Notes: generated by a model not told the origin, from the sequence alone. A DNA stretch of 64,000 nt from Branchiostoma lanceolatum (GCF_035083965.1 NC_089724.1:9976910-10040909), one strand, 5' to 3'. Shown: positions 27,846 to 40,447, counted from the first letter of the stretch. Program-made: numbers and translations.

Positions 27846-30800
27846 TCAGCTGGCAGGCTTGGGTACAGCAGACACGGGTCGGGGGGTTCTGGCACTGGAA
27901 CTGAGATTAAACCAAACCTTTACAAAAACTCAACTGTTCATTCATCGATGAAAGTTAGACACCCAGGTAATGAGATACACATTACAAATGTTACTCAAGC
28001 AACTGGGCGAGTTTGTTACAAAATTTATTCAACTGCTTGAGTAACTTTTGTATTGTGAAACAATTGTTTATTACCACAGTAGTCTTGTTCGTGAAAGGTT
28101 TTACAAGATTTCACTATGTTGATTCAATGAATAGAACCTCCTTGGTTGGACTATTCCTATATCTGTCATTCCTCCTATTCATCACTAAATTTCATAGCAA
28201 ACACAAACTTTTCTTTGTGCAAGGGCAATACTTACATCTGTATGTCTGGGTCTGTGTCATCCAGAATCTGTCCTTTGGGTGGCAAAATTCCTGTAAGAAT
28301 AAAAAAGATGACAAAACTCTCAGTAGTCTGTACATTGGAAGGGAAGAGAAAAAAGATTTTGTTGATACAGAACAAAGGTGATCTACTTTGTTTCTGCCAA
28401 TGCCATGAAGAAATTATGAAACTGACAGTTACTAAAGATGGATAAAGGCCATTATGGCTGACAAAGTAGAAAACCTTACCAACTGCTGAGTTGATGCCCT
28501 CGTGTTTTGCCAGCGCCATGAGGAAGCCGTAGAACGATACTCTGGGGGCCGACATCAGGATCCCGCGAAGAATGTCCACCGGGGGGTGGCTGGGAAAATA
28601 AAGATGGAATAAACAACTTTGTTTCCTTCTTTGATATAAACATTATCAGATAAAAAAGCCCATATAGATGATTGCCTGACTGCTAGGCCACTGACGCCAT
28701 GTAGAAACGTAAAAACCCTGTCCCCACCTGAACTGGAATGTTTCACACAGCATCTTCACTGCTTCAAAGAACTGTGCCGACTCCACACTGTCTGGTCCGT
28801 CCGACAGCTGCGGGGTCTTCCCTTTGGCGCGGGAAACCGTGGGAACCACGACGGTGTCTCGGCTGCCGCGGGTGGCTGACATGATGTTGGTGTAGATCTC
28901 AGACGACGTGTACAGGAACTCTGAAAATACACGCAAATCATTTTTATCTATCTATTTTGTTTAGCTGTGAAAACAGTACAGCCAAGGCTGCACGAATAGA
29001 CAGTGGCTAGCCATGGTCATGAGTCAATACAAGACATGGAATTTGAATATAAAACTTTTGAACAGTATAACAAAGTTCTTTATTAACAACCAAAAAGTTA
29101 CAAAGTTTCGGTGTATGACTGAATGGTTCTACTTCGCACTGCAGCTAGCTGTTGCAGTGTTGAGAAGGCAGTCCCAAACATAAAGTATAGTCACATATAC
29201 ATGTGCATATATGGATATTGTCAAGCAACAACAGTAAGAAACTAAACAACTATGAGCTACTTCTTTAAGAACCAGTCAGTATTGCCCTGAAGAAGGTGAC
29301 AGATGGTCACCGAAACATCAGCAACTCCTTGGTTGTGAATAAAGAACTTTGTTATATAGTCCAGCGGCATAGCTGAAAAATTGTGCAAATTTGTCTAAAA
29401 GCACCAAATTTGGCACACATGTAGTTGAATGTATTCTTAACAAATACAGATATGGAGGCATCTCAATTTTTGCCCAGAAATAATTTTACGGCATTTTTGG
29501 CTATTTTCGTACCAAATATGTATATTTTTGCTCCCGTGTCCAGGTATTTAAACCAAATGGCCTGAAATTTGGTAGGAAGATGCTTATGATTTATGTCAAC
29601 AGGACTCCGTTTACATTTTTTTGGCATGCATTACTTAAAATGGTTGATTTTGCGTTTTTTTGCCATTTTTGGACAAAATATGTATATTTTGGCTCCTGTG
29701 CCATGGTAATTAAACCAAATAACCTGGAATTTGGTGTGACGGTGCCTATGATATATTTACACATGACCTTTGTAATATATTTTGCATACATTACTTCAGA
29801 ATTGTTAATTTGTCCCTTTTTTGGCCATTTATAGACCAAAAAAGTACATTTTTGGCTCCTGTGCCCTTGTAGTCAAACCAAATGACCTGGAATTTGGTAC
29901 GGATTTATGTTTTCGCAATGTGAATGGGGAAATGATAAGTTGGAAGAGTCCATGTAGTATGAGGGTATTTTAGGAAGAGTCCATCTCTCGCGTGGGGACC
30001 AAAATTTTTAAAACTCAATTTTGGAGTGGGTTGTTTGTGAGTGTCCAGCTGTGGGTAGAAGTAATACAAGAAAAAAGACATACAAACCACACAACTCTTT
30101 ATCTTGTGATATTCATTTGGAAACAAACTACTTTTAAGTTAATCAATACATGATAACACTTAATCGAGCCCTTAGAAAATATTTTCTTGAAAAGCTCATC
30201 TGAGAGCTCCGATCCATTCCATTCCTACTAGTTTGAACATTTCCCAAAAGTCTCTGTTTTCATTAGCAAGCTGTAGTGCTCCCAACTTCCCCCGTCCAGA
30301 AAACGCACTCACAGTGTCGCATCCGGCGTAGGCATGCATTCCAAGGAGACTGTTGCAATGGTGCGGTCGATCGCACCCGCGATACTAACATATCGTATTC
30401 GTAAAATATATCCTTTCCGTGTCTGCGTCCCACACTTAAAAAAATATTGATGATGGAATTGAGTGCTTGAATGCCAAACAGAGTAGGAAGACGTCTGTAC
30501 CTTCCGATTACATAATTCTTGTGTCAACAGTATTGGCACTAGGAATGGGTGTTAATACCAAATACCACAATAGCCCGGATTTTCTGATACAACAAGATGT
30601 TCTAAGCACCTCTGTGTAATTGTTTTGAAATTTTCGTCCAAAACTACCCCGAAAATTACTTTTTGTACCCTGAAAACGGATGTTTTTTGCCAATACATGT
30701 ATCTAAAATTAATCTTCTCCACTTTTGAGTACAACGTAGATTATGTTCTTGATGGTCCCTTCAATGGTGTTTTATGTGACATGCCATACGGTAAGAGCAC

Positions 30801-33800
30801 TTTGCACTTCAAAGGGCAAGGTGTCAAGCTCATATTATAGGCCAAAGGTCAGGAAAACAGTCCAAAATGACTGTTTTTTGCAAACATTCACGATATTCCC
30901 ACATTTAGAAAAATATGCAGGTATAAAAAGATATTTCTTATGAACCCTTTGACTTTCCAGTGCTATTCCATGCTACAAGAGTGCATCTCTATGATCTGCA
31001 TTATAAAAAAGTTCAATGTGAAGGTATACAACAATTTTGAAGCAATACATTGGCTGCAGAAATTTGGCCCTTCACATCCGCTTCCTCACCAATACGAATC
31101 CGCCACACTCCAAACGAAGTGAGCATTATTTGTCATTAACAAATACACTGGTGAAATTGAAAAGCCGTTGGATATTTTTTGAGAACAGATCGGGAAGGGA
31201 TTTTCAAAGAAACATTTCTGGTGTCAAAATGGGGGAAGACCCGGAAGAGGAAATGTTATATCGTTGTATTCCATGCGTAATGGCCCCAATGGTTACTGTA
31301 AGGAAAAGGTCTATAAGAAGTGGGAGTGAACAACGGAACAGAAACATGTGAGGAAAAACGTTATACCGGTAAGTCCAGACCGGAACCCATGACATACATG
31401 TATGTGTGCTAAAATATTTTTTTCTGTTACATATAAAATTGTATATAGGCATATATTCCAGTGCAAATTTCACGATCTACGGAATCTTAGATCTAAGAAG
31501 ATTTAAAGCAAAAAAGTAGAGTATAATAACTATAAGCTAGAGATTTTTTTTCAATTCCGGACTTAGATTTCTTTGGACTTGAACTTACATGTAGGTAAAC
31601 GTTAGGTCCAGTCCGGATCAGGTCCGGGGTTTAGGTACGCAGCACAATCAAGAGGTATAACTATAAGTAACGTCAAACCAGCTACGCAACGACCCAATGT
31701 CCCTGTAAGTACAAGCTCTTCTATATTTGTAAGTTTGTCTGTTTGTTTGTTTGTTTGTTTGTTTGAACCTTTGTTTATTCATAATAAACTCAGATTTTTT
31801 TACATTAGGCCACACCAACTTAATTTTATGGATGACATCCGCGCGCGCATTGATTTTCGCCTGTTCTCAAAAAAAAACCTCCGAAGAGGCTCCGAAACTT
31901 GCAGACTCATATTGCCGCAAAGGAGCAGCATTGAGCCGGCTTGTCGTAATACACTATATATACTTTTATTGGCAGCCGTCAGTCTCGCAAGACTATGGCG
32001 TCACATCCTGGTCTGTGGGTTGTCCGCAGCGTCTGCTGTGGCTGTACAGTCCAATCTTGGAGAGGCAGGCTCGTTTGCAGTTTCTGCATGTGTATCCCTC
32101 TCCTGGCCTCGTGTGTGTTGACGACTCCACCTGTCGTCGGCGTACCCTCCTCGCTTCCCATTTCTCCTCCCTCTATATATACTACCGCAAAACTATCAAA
32201 GCCTCTTCTTCAGGAGCCCAAATGTTATGTACAATAAAAGATAATCATTATTATAGGATGTCCAGAGCACGAGATATGAAAACAAAAATTTCTGCTGCCG
32301 TTCGACAAACAACCACCAGGTGGTCTATAATCAAAGTTCGAAGTCCTTCCTTCTGACACCCATTTCTTTTTGTACACACCTACTAAAATACAAATACTGG
32401 AACTGCAATGGCGTGTTTGTAAATATTTTGCAAGGAGAGTAACTGAAGAAAGGAGCGACAGATTTTCATGTTATTTGATATGCAGGTAGGTTGGACAGAG
32501 ATGTACAAACTGAAGTGCTAATTATGCAAATTCATACTGAATTTGCATAAGTAATGAGGAATATCTACTCTATTGCCTGCTCTATTGTGGGCTTTGAGGT
32601 CGCACCATCTGTTGGTCTCTTATCTAGGTCAGTAGCTATTTATAGCCACTTCTCCCCTTGCCCGGCCAGTGTGGGTCATACCATTGAGCGATATAGAATG
32701 GGGGGAACTGGTTTAATAAAAAAACAAAGTTTCATGGAGATTTTGGGTCCTAAGACTCTTGTTACATTTGGTATGCACAATTATATAGTTTTACACAAAT
32801 CCACTTGACAATAGGCATCCGTTTCTGCTCATGCATGTACTTTCGAATCCTTCCTTGTGTGAACTACACGTATGTCAAAACCCCATTTTAACAACTGTTG
32901 AATGGCCTTAGCAATGGTTTTGCCTTCAGAAGTCCGCTGGGGTGTATCTCAAAGGTTCAAACTGTGACTTGACCGAATATCAACCAAATTGATCTGCCCT
33001 ACTGATCGCTAAGAATTCCCGAATAACGGCTTTTTGTCAAAAGTCAATGTTAGAAATTAATCAAAACAGGTTATGTTTGAACATTTGCTGTACCTTAATG
33101 CAAATTTATATAATCAACGTTTAGATCAAGATAAAGATCTAATCATATGTTACAGGCACATAGAATATCTGTTGATTGGTACTAATCGTAGGCGTTTCTG
33201 TATGCCAAATATGGTCTATTCTGGATGAGACTAAGCCTTCACAGATGAAAATTCGCCATTTTGAAAAATGACCGTTTCCATGGCAACCGGTGACTACCAG
33301 TTAACCCCAAACTTACCCATTTTTCCACAAGGTCCTACCACTACACAAAAGTTGAGAAAAATCTATATTTTTCCCTTTGCTATTTGGTCTTTTACAGACA
33401 GAGCCTCTTGAAATTACCCATAATGCATTGCGATATGTGTGGCGATTTGATAACATGGCCGTTTGGTGTAATTCTTAAAACCCTTATAACTCCTGATAGA
33501 ATTATCGGATTTTGTTGATTCAAAGCCCAAAATGCAGAGAATGATTTGGCCATTCAACATAATGTATTTTACAAGACCCCATAGATGGTCCAAATAAATG
33601 CCTGTTTTTTGAAAGTAAACAATACTTTTTTCTGCACAAAATTACCCAAAAAAACGGACTTAAAAGACTAATAACTTCTCATAGATGCGAAATATCGACC
33701 CAAAACCTATTATTTTGTGATTCCTGTGGTATCTTTTGCCTACAAACCGATTTTCACCGAAAAATATTAGTGTTTAATTTTTTGCCCCTCCCCCTTATTA

Positions 33801-36800
33801 AGGGTACTCTACGGTCAGTTTATTTTGGGTGTTCTAAACTTAAGATGCCGCCACGGCGCTCCTGGGCAGAAATGAAAATGCCTCCATATCCAGATTTGTG
33901 CAGAATATGTTCAACTACATGTGTGCCAAATTTGGTGCTTTTAGACAAAAGTGCACAATTCAGCTAATTTTGGGAGCTATGCCGCTGGACTAATAGTCAT
34001 TAACCAACCTGATGAAATTACATATTGATTATTGCATTCAAGGAGAATATTGCACACAAACTTCACATTTTTCAGCCATGTATGCTTTTCCTACAAAAAG
34101 CATGATTATTCATGTATTTCCCATAGACGCATATACATGTACACAGAGCATTAAAAAACGAATTACATTCATTTGATTTTCAGGATACTATGCAGGGAAA
34201 CAGTATTGCACATTAATGATTCAATTAATAATTGACAAATTTATCCTTTGTTAGTGTCTATGCCCTCTAAGACAAGTAAGAAGAGGGTTTATTGCAGAGG
34301 TGCAAAAGTAATTTTTACTGACCGTCATAGTAGAACTGTAGTTGGAAGGCAAACAGGAAATCCGTGAAGGACATGAGGCAATCCATGGCATCATCCATCA
34401 GAACTATTCTGTACAAATATAAATGGTAAAAAAATGTTCATATACATATATATGTATGCAATATCAGATTGTCACTCAAGTACACTCTGTGAAGTGTTTA
34501 TGCTGGACACAAATGCTAAACTTTGTGCTTACCGATATATTTACACACAAATGTTTTCATCCTACACACGGTCATTGTAGTCTTCTCCATGGTTAACCTT
34601 CTCCCTACTGCCCGACCTAATGTAGTCACTAACGTGTACAGCTTTTTGGTGCCCAAAGGCTACCTTTGCAGAAAGAAGGTTAAAAGTACACAATCATGTA
34701 ATGACAAGTTCAGGCTTCTGTACTAGATTTCAAGAGTCAAAGTGAACGTTTGTCTCACTTTCATATTGCAATGAGATCAAAAACTCAACTGCAGCAAAAG
34801 AAGCTACGTCAAAATCTATTTTTCAGGAGGTGCGATGGATGACAGGACTGTACCACTTTACCAGCCGGGGTGTTTTTTACCTGGCTGTTTTCTGCACCAC
34901 CTCCAGTGGAAAGTCAGGACACAGTAGACACAGTAAGGACTGGTACTCCTTCGCATTCAGCAGGTCTGGAAACAGGCCAGGGAAATAACAATCAAAATGG
35001 GCCAAAAACAGTGATAAAAGGTACACAACCAGCAGTTGTTAAGTCACCAGATTTAGAATGTTATGCAGGTTTGACAAAGCTGTATTTGCCTCATCAAATC
35101 TGAACTGCCATCATATGAATGAAAGTAAGTTCAACATGTCTGGTCTATACTGTCCATAATCTCACAACACATACTTATAATGTACTTCGATCTAAATACT
35201 TTGGAACAGCTCTAATTTCTTCCACCTCTATTAGGTATACAGCTTTAAATCTAGATATAAACAGTTACTAATACAATACATACCCAAAATCTTACTTGGT
35301 CACATTTTGATTAAGGTTGAATGATGTACTTAACTAGTAAATCATTTCTTGTCTTGCAACTTTTTTCCATCAATTGAGATGTAATAATAAAGTTTGGACC
35401 GTTTTCTGACCTCCACTTTTTCCGACCTGTCGGAAGCACTTCCAGAAGATGCGTATGAAGGCGGTCCTGTTGTGGGGCGTGGCCTTGATGTACTCGTACT
35501 CACGGAACAGGGTGTGGTTCCCGCGGTGAACGCTGGTGAAACTGACGAAGGAGAAATATGGTTATGTCGATGAAGGTTAGACATCCAGATGCAGGTAATA
35601 AGATATGGAAGATAACAGTTACTGTTGCAGTAGTTCTTGTTTCTTTCACTGTAACTTCACGGTCACTTCTGTACTGAAAACTTATCATCACCGTGAAAAA
35701 AACCTGTTGTTACTATCTATGAGACCTTCACATATCCGTTCTGAAAATCACTTGCCACCACCGTGAAGTAAAAGTTCAGTGAAAATGTCCGTTTTGCTAG
35801 CGTGAAGATAAAGTGAATTACAGTACTCAAGCAACTGGATAAGATCTGGAAACGGTCAGACTTGTTACTAGTATACGTAGATAGCATGCGCTGTTTTTCA
35901 TAACTGAAAACGGATGCTGTCTGAAACATCTAATAGTTTCCAAATTTTATCCAGTTACTTGTTGCTTGTCCAAATCTTATCCAGTTACTCAAGCGACTGG
36001 ATAAATTTGGAAACGGTCAGATGTTTCAGATAGCATCCCGTATTTCGTCCCAGACAGCAGATGTTGTTTGAAACATCTCTTCATTTCCAAATTGTATCTT
36101 AAACAATTGATTGCAAATGAGAGACATCTGATATCATAAACGTTATACATCCGTGGTGTATGTGCCAAAGAGTAATTATAAAAATAGGTTTTCAACTTTA
36201 TATGATGTTCATTCTGTGAGTATTCTATAAAACTGTCATGAACTTAATTGCTAAAAATAACAGAGCCTTTTACATGAACATAATTTTTGAAAAGAAGAAA
36301 AGTGACTCAAAATTCTAAAAAAATTGAAACATTGATAAGTGACACACAAAACATTGAGAGAAAAATGCTACATATTATTACAGAAGAAAGCGTCCCTTTA
36401 TGCTTCTACTTCTGCTAAGCAATTGGTTGCTACACCAATGGAAATACTGACTAGTCGCTCAAGAACTTGGCCGGGTTGACTCGTGAGTTCTCCTCCCTGT
36501 GTTCCAACAGCTGACTGACGGCGTCTTCTAGGTACGTGATCACATGATGGCGGGCTGTAGGAGAAAAAAACATGATCTTACAATATTTAAAGCTATTGAG
36601 AAATATATCTCAGGGTGTCCTGTTAATGTTATGTAGGTGGCATGGGTGGAGGAGTCTTGAGTTTCCCGTAGACTTAAATTTATTCTGCCATCACCTGCTC
36701 ATGGTCCTGAACCTTTATCTGGTGCTGATCTCGAGTTATTTTGCTTAACTGTAATATTACAATCAAGGTAGCCGTGGCGACTAAGGAAGGGAGTTTTTTC

Positions 36801-37101
36801 TTGATATAGTATATGTAATATCAAGAAAAAACTCCCTTCGTTAGTCGCCACAGCTACAATCAAGGAGGTTAAATAGGTTATATCAATGCAGTATAGGTCA
36901 CAAGTACAAAATTCAGAGATTCAAATACGAAGGCACCCGCAAGTCTACTACTCCGGACATTAATTTGTCTCGTAATTTGTTGCTGAATTGAATTGAATTG
37001 TCAAGGAATGAATGCATCTTGTACTATACACAGGTATCAATGGGGGAGGGGGGCGCATACATTCTGAACGAAGGCTTACCCAAATACTCCTCGCCCGACA
37101 T
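27846..37101 (-). CDS. CSTPP1: Centriolar satellite-associated tubulin polyglutamylase complex regulator 1
   Basis: Orthologue of human C11orf49. Nine minus-strand exons: 37101-37080, 36554-36452, 35532-35411, 34965-34881, 34408-34323, 28920-28728, 28589-28480, 28290-28236 and 27900-27846 (831 nt, 276 residues). Phases fit throughout and all junctions are GT/AG. Diagnostic stretches are EYLARHHVITYLEDAV, HTLFREYEYIKATPHNR, CLLCPDFPLEV, RIVLMDDAMDCLMSFTDFLF and FYGFLMALAKHEGIN. The vertebrate protein binds the tubulin polyglutamylase complex at centriolar satellites and helps place it on microtubules of cilia and the cytoplasm. The lancelet-type protein is shorter than the ~331-residue human one, mostly in the C-terminal tail. 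The last exon is the least certain; it ends SSARTPRPVSAVPKPAS. Intron 5 is 5.4 kb because of inserted transposons. Confidence 0.93.
29066..29356. mobile_element. 291-bp MITE with 26-bp inverted ends
   Basis: TATAACAAAGTTCTTTATTA plus ACAACC at the left mirrors GGTTGTGAATAAAGAACTTT plus GTTATA at the right. The right half includes CTGAAGAAGGTGACAGATGG followed by TCACCGAAAC, a hairpin motif common in invertebrate retroelement tails. It directly abuts the larger transposon at 29357. Confidence 0.8.
29520..29905 (+). repeat. ~163-bp tandem repeat within the transposon's left arm
   Basis: Three degenerate units, each containing TTTGGCTCCTGTGCC-like and AAACCAAATRRCCTGGAATT-like strings, at about 29529, 29690 and 29850. 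Confidence 0.7.
30198..30342 (-). pseudogene. Degenerate transposon-protein fragment
   Basis: An open minus-strand stretch reads LGMHAYAGCDTVSAFSG and ends at a TGA after GMEWIGALR. The H-x-x-x-G-C-D-x-x-S-x-F-x-G pattern recalls proteins encoded by invertebrate DNA transposons. Upstream the frame is broken. Family assignment would need a protein search. Confidence 0.45.
31734..31766 (+). repeat. (TTTG)n microsatellite
   Basis: About seven TGTT/TTTG units within the transposon interior. Confidence 0.9.
36768..36857. repeat. 90-bp foldback in CSTPP1 intron 1
   Basis: GTAGCCGTGGCGACTAAGGA and GGGAGTTTTTTCTTGATAT are inverted as ATATCAAGAAAAAACTCCC and on to GTCGCCACAGCTAC around a ~10-base AT loop. 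Confidence 0.9.
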
Positions 37102-37436
37102 CGAAAACTGAGCCCCACTCATAGTTCGTGGCTGAATACGGAGCACTTCCAACAGCAACTAAAGGATCATGTTGACTGCCATGAAGATGCAGCTCCAAAG
37201 AAACCTGCAAAAGGGTGAAACTGGCGGTCGTGTTTGGCGTCTTCGTTTCACGGCAACCGCCCGGCCCGTTCAGCTGATTCAGTTCTGCAGTTTCATAGCA
37301 AGTCGCAAGGTGACACTCACAGACGAAGCGCTGCAGGTTTTTGGCGACGCGTCAGATTTTCTATCAAAATTTGTAGGGCCCAGATCAGATCATGGATGTT
37401 AGGGAATATGGATCCCTTAAAATGTCACTATTTACT

Positions 37437-37775
37437 GGTAAATCCAGTACGGAACCCGTTACATCCGTAAAACGGCACTCGGTTATCCAGTGCTGAATGA
37501 CCTCCGCACTGGGTAACCAGTACCGAATGACCGTTGACCTAGCCGGAACGCAAATCCGTACTGGAACCCGAGTGCCGAGAGGAGTTCAGCTCTGGAACCC
37601 GAGTACCGAAACAAATTCAGTACTGGACGCCCAGTGCTGACGAAGCTTCGGTACTGGAATAAAGCCGTTCCGTACTGGAATTCTTGTACGGAACTTCCTT
37701 CCGTACTGGGGGCCGAGTATCGGCGCCATTTTCTCCACGGGTTCCGTACTGGGCGCCTAGTAAGGAGCCGGTTAC
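37437..37775 (+). repeat. Degenerate array of TTCCGTACTGG/CCAGTACGGAA motifs
   Basis: A dozen or more variants of a half-palindromic word around GTACTGG or CCAGTAC, often linked to AACCCGAGTGCCGA, spaced roughly 20-30 bases apart (for example 37447, 37552, 37612, 37655, 37674, 37699, 37746). Confidence 0.7.
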
Positions 37776-38223
37776 ATCTGTATATTTGCTACACGATCCT
37801 ACACTACAGGACCTTCAGTCCACTGTATTGGTAATGAGCAAGGTACAAAGAAGTTAACCTATAGTACGTATCATTTTACACTTATCAAAGTTAGGCACTA
37901 AACCCGACACAAATGAAATAAGTGCATAAAGTGAGCCGAGCTTGGGAACAAGGGGGAAGTTTTAATCGTCTGCAAACTGTAAAGGCTTAGTTTCCAGACC
38001 ACATGTACATGTTGTTAAACCCGGTTATTTCAATATTGCTTTTTATTCTGATGCTAATAACTCTAACCGTTCAACTTCAACCGTCGCATTTTGTCGTCCA
38101 GCGCTGAGACTTGTAAATTGTTAGAGTTTGAAGAGATGTTGACAAAATGTGTTGATGTAAATCGTGGGATGCCGGCCGTTCATGTGTCAGTCGTTTGTGT
38201 TTGGAAAAGGACGCCCAACAGCA

Positions 38224-38755
38224 TCGTGCATGGAGAGGATGTCCATACTGCAGGGTAAGTCACACCATCCATGCATGGAGAGGGGTGCCCATACTGCAGA
38301 GGGACCTACATTGTATCCGTGCATGGAGAGGGGTGCCCATACTGCAGGGTCACAGCCGGGACCTATCCGTGCATGGAGAGGGGTGCCCATACTGCTGGTT
38401 CACAGGGACCTATCCGTGCATGGAGAGGGGTGCCCGTACTGCTGGGTCACAGGGACCTATCCGTGCATGGAGAGGGGTGCCAATACTGCAGGGTCACAGG
38501 GACCTATCCGTGCATGGAGAGGGGTGCCCATACTGCTGGGTCACAGGGACCTATCCGTGCATGGAGAGGGGTGCCAATACTGCAGGGTCACAGGGACCTA
38601 TCCGTGCATGGAGAGGGGTGCCCATACTGCTGGGTCACAGGGACCTATCCGTGCATGGAGAGGGGTGCCCATACTGCTGGGTCACAGGGACCTATCCGTG
38701 CATGGAGAGGGGTGCCCATACTGCAGGGTCACAGGGACCTATACATGCAATAAAT
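38224..38755 (+). repeat. 47-bp minisatellite, 11 units
   Basis: GTGCATGGAGAGGGGTGCCC recurs at 38224, 38270, 38318, 38368, 38415, 38462, 38509, 38556, 38603, 38650 and 38697. The first three spacings vary, then the period is exactly 47 bp. All three plus-strand frames remain open across it because no stop occurs in the unit; this does not indicate a gene. Confidence 0.97.
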
Positions 38756-39859
38756 TCCTAATTTTCATAATTAATGTAAAAGTGACATAATTCGTCTTCT
38801 AAGTGGTAATTGGACTGTCAACATTGTGACCTGTGTGCATAGATTATGCAAATGTGGAAATCATTTGCATAATCATAATATTTCATGGAGATATGAGGTC
38901 TCCGAACTCTTGTTTCTACCAGTAATGTATCTACCAACAATGGCATCTTTATCATATTTACTATATCACCATATGCATATCTGACGGCACATTGCCACAA
39001 CGTCAGCGTTTACTGTAGCGGGACTGTAACTAAACTGATTGGAATAAGTTGGAATACGGTAATATATGTGTGTGTACATGTAACGTTATCTGTATATATG
39101 TATATTCCTGTGTGGTTTGTTTTTTTCCATGATTGTATTTTTTAATGTTTGAGGCCAGGGTCATCTGAAAAGCAGATCCGTGGATCTGAGATGGACCCTG
39201 GTAAAATAAATAAATTGAAATTGTTTCTTATCACCTTTAACTGTCTTTAGACGGAAAGGCTATATGTAGACTATAGAATATTGTTAGTTATTACTGCGGT
39301 AATTCTCAAGGTTATTGCGTTCATGGGTATGATTTGATAATACTTGGACAGGCTTGATAAAGCAATTATGGAATCATTGATGTTTTTCAAGTTTTCAGGT
39401 TTCACAACACATTCATTTATTACGAATATTTCATTAGCTTTACACAGTTGGGTATTAACTCGATTGTACATCTCGAAGTTAAATCTAGTTGCAGACTGCA
39501 GTTCACACATTTAGAGAACCGCTACTGATGAACAAAGTGACTGTATGGAGAGGTGGTAAAAAAAAACACAATTTATAGCTAAGAAAATACACTTTCAATG
39601 TGTAATTCATGCGGTATATTTGCATCAGCTCACAAATAAACTAGAGCATTGGATGGAATTCACTTTTATACAGAAGAGTTTAAGTTTGTAAAATGTAGAC
39701 AATTGAATTGCATTGCATCTCTTTGCTTATACAGCTTTCACAATCATTGTACAGCGCTAAAGCACGTATACCTGCCACTGTTTCTCTACTTTGCGTTGTC
39801 GTGGTGTTTTGTTGCTTCGTCCTACTGTATATTGCCGATAAGAATAAACTAAGGACTTG

Positions 39860-40231
39860 CTTTCAATTGGATTACAAATAGCAACGCCTACTTTGCCCTT
39901 TAAGTCTTTAAGCATGTCTGTCGTGACATCTTTATTTGCATGACTAAGCAGATTGAAACACCAGATACTTCGCCTTTTTGGTGAGAAAGGTGCAGCTGAG
40001 AAAGTTTGTATCAGTATCATTCCTGGGCGTTATCGCTCCTTTGCTTTCAATTGGATTACAAATAACAACGCCTACTTTGCCCTTTAAGTCTTCAAGCATG
40101 TTTGTCGTGACATCTTTATTTGCATGACTAAGCAGATTGAAACACCAGATACTTCGCCTTTTTTGTGAGAAAGGTGCAGCTGAGAAAGTTTGTATCAGTA
40201 TCATCATAGTCCTGGGCGTTATCGCTCCTTT
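39860..40231 (+). repeat. 184-bp direct tandem duplication upstream of the secreted gene
   Basis: CTTTCAATTGGATTACAAAT starts at 39860 and again at 40044, and the copies run to CCTGGGCGTTATCGCTCCTT with few differences. Each copy contains ATTTGCAT. The second ends about 215 bases before the ATG of the next gene. Confidence 0.92.
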
Positions 40232-40373
40232 GGAGGAACCCTCCCTTGTCAGACACCGATGGTGTGTCAGACTCCGAAGCTTTGAAGTTTGTATATGATA
40301 ACGTAATGTCAATATCAAACAACCGGCCCTAACCACTGTCCTTCCGGACCACCCCTGTGACGCTTGTGTGGCC

Positions 40374-40380
40374 GTTATAA
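40374..40380 (+). promoter_or_regulatory. TATA-like element of the 8-exon secreted gene
   Basis: GTTATAA, 68-74 bases before the ATG at 40448, is placed where a core promoter is expected for a short 5' UTR. Confidence 0.3.
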
Positions 40381-40447
40381 GTTGACGTCGCCGGCCCGGA
40401 CCAGGACAGTTCACTCCAACTGCTGACGACAGAAGACCGACATCACC

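Larger units (their letters stand above)
29357..33992. mobile_element. 4.6-kb DNA transposon with ~130-bp inverted repeats, in CSTPP1 intron 5
   Basis: The left end TAGTCCAGCGGCATAGCT and inverted right end are identical for 18 bases and stay clearly similar for about 130 bases (both contain AAAAGCACCAAATTTGGCAC and ATATGGAGGCAT). The target-site duplication is not obvious. A degenerate minus-strand reading at about 30198-30342 (HAYAGCDTVSAFSGRGKLGA) resembles a motif I associate with unclassified transposon proteins of invertebrates. The element is interrupted and probably dead. Confidence 0.75.
37102..40447. other. Intergenic between divergent CSTPP1 and the 8-exon secreted gene
   Basis: Contains the CSTPP1 5' flank, three separate tandem arrays and a short AT-rich dispersed-repeat fragment at 38830-38885 with inverted ATGCAAAT octamers. 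The plus-strand ORFs at 37169-37402 show no recognisable domain. Confidence 0.5.

Noticed and set aside
31751..32356. 201-codon plus-strand ORF inside the CSTPP1 intron
   Set aside because: Within the decayed 4.6-kb transposon; no recognisable domain and starts in a TTTG microsatellite.
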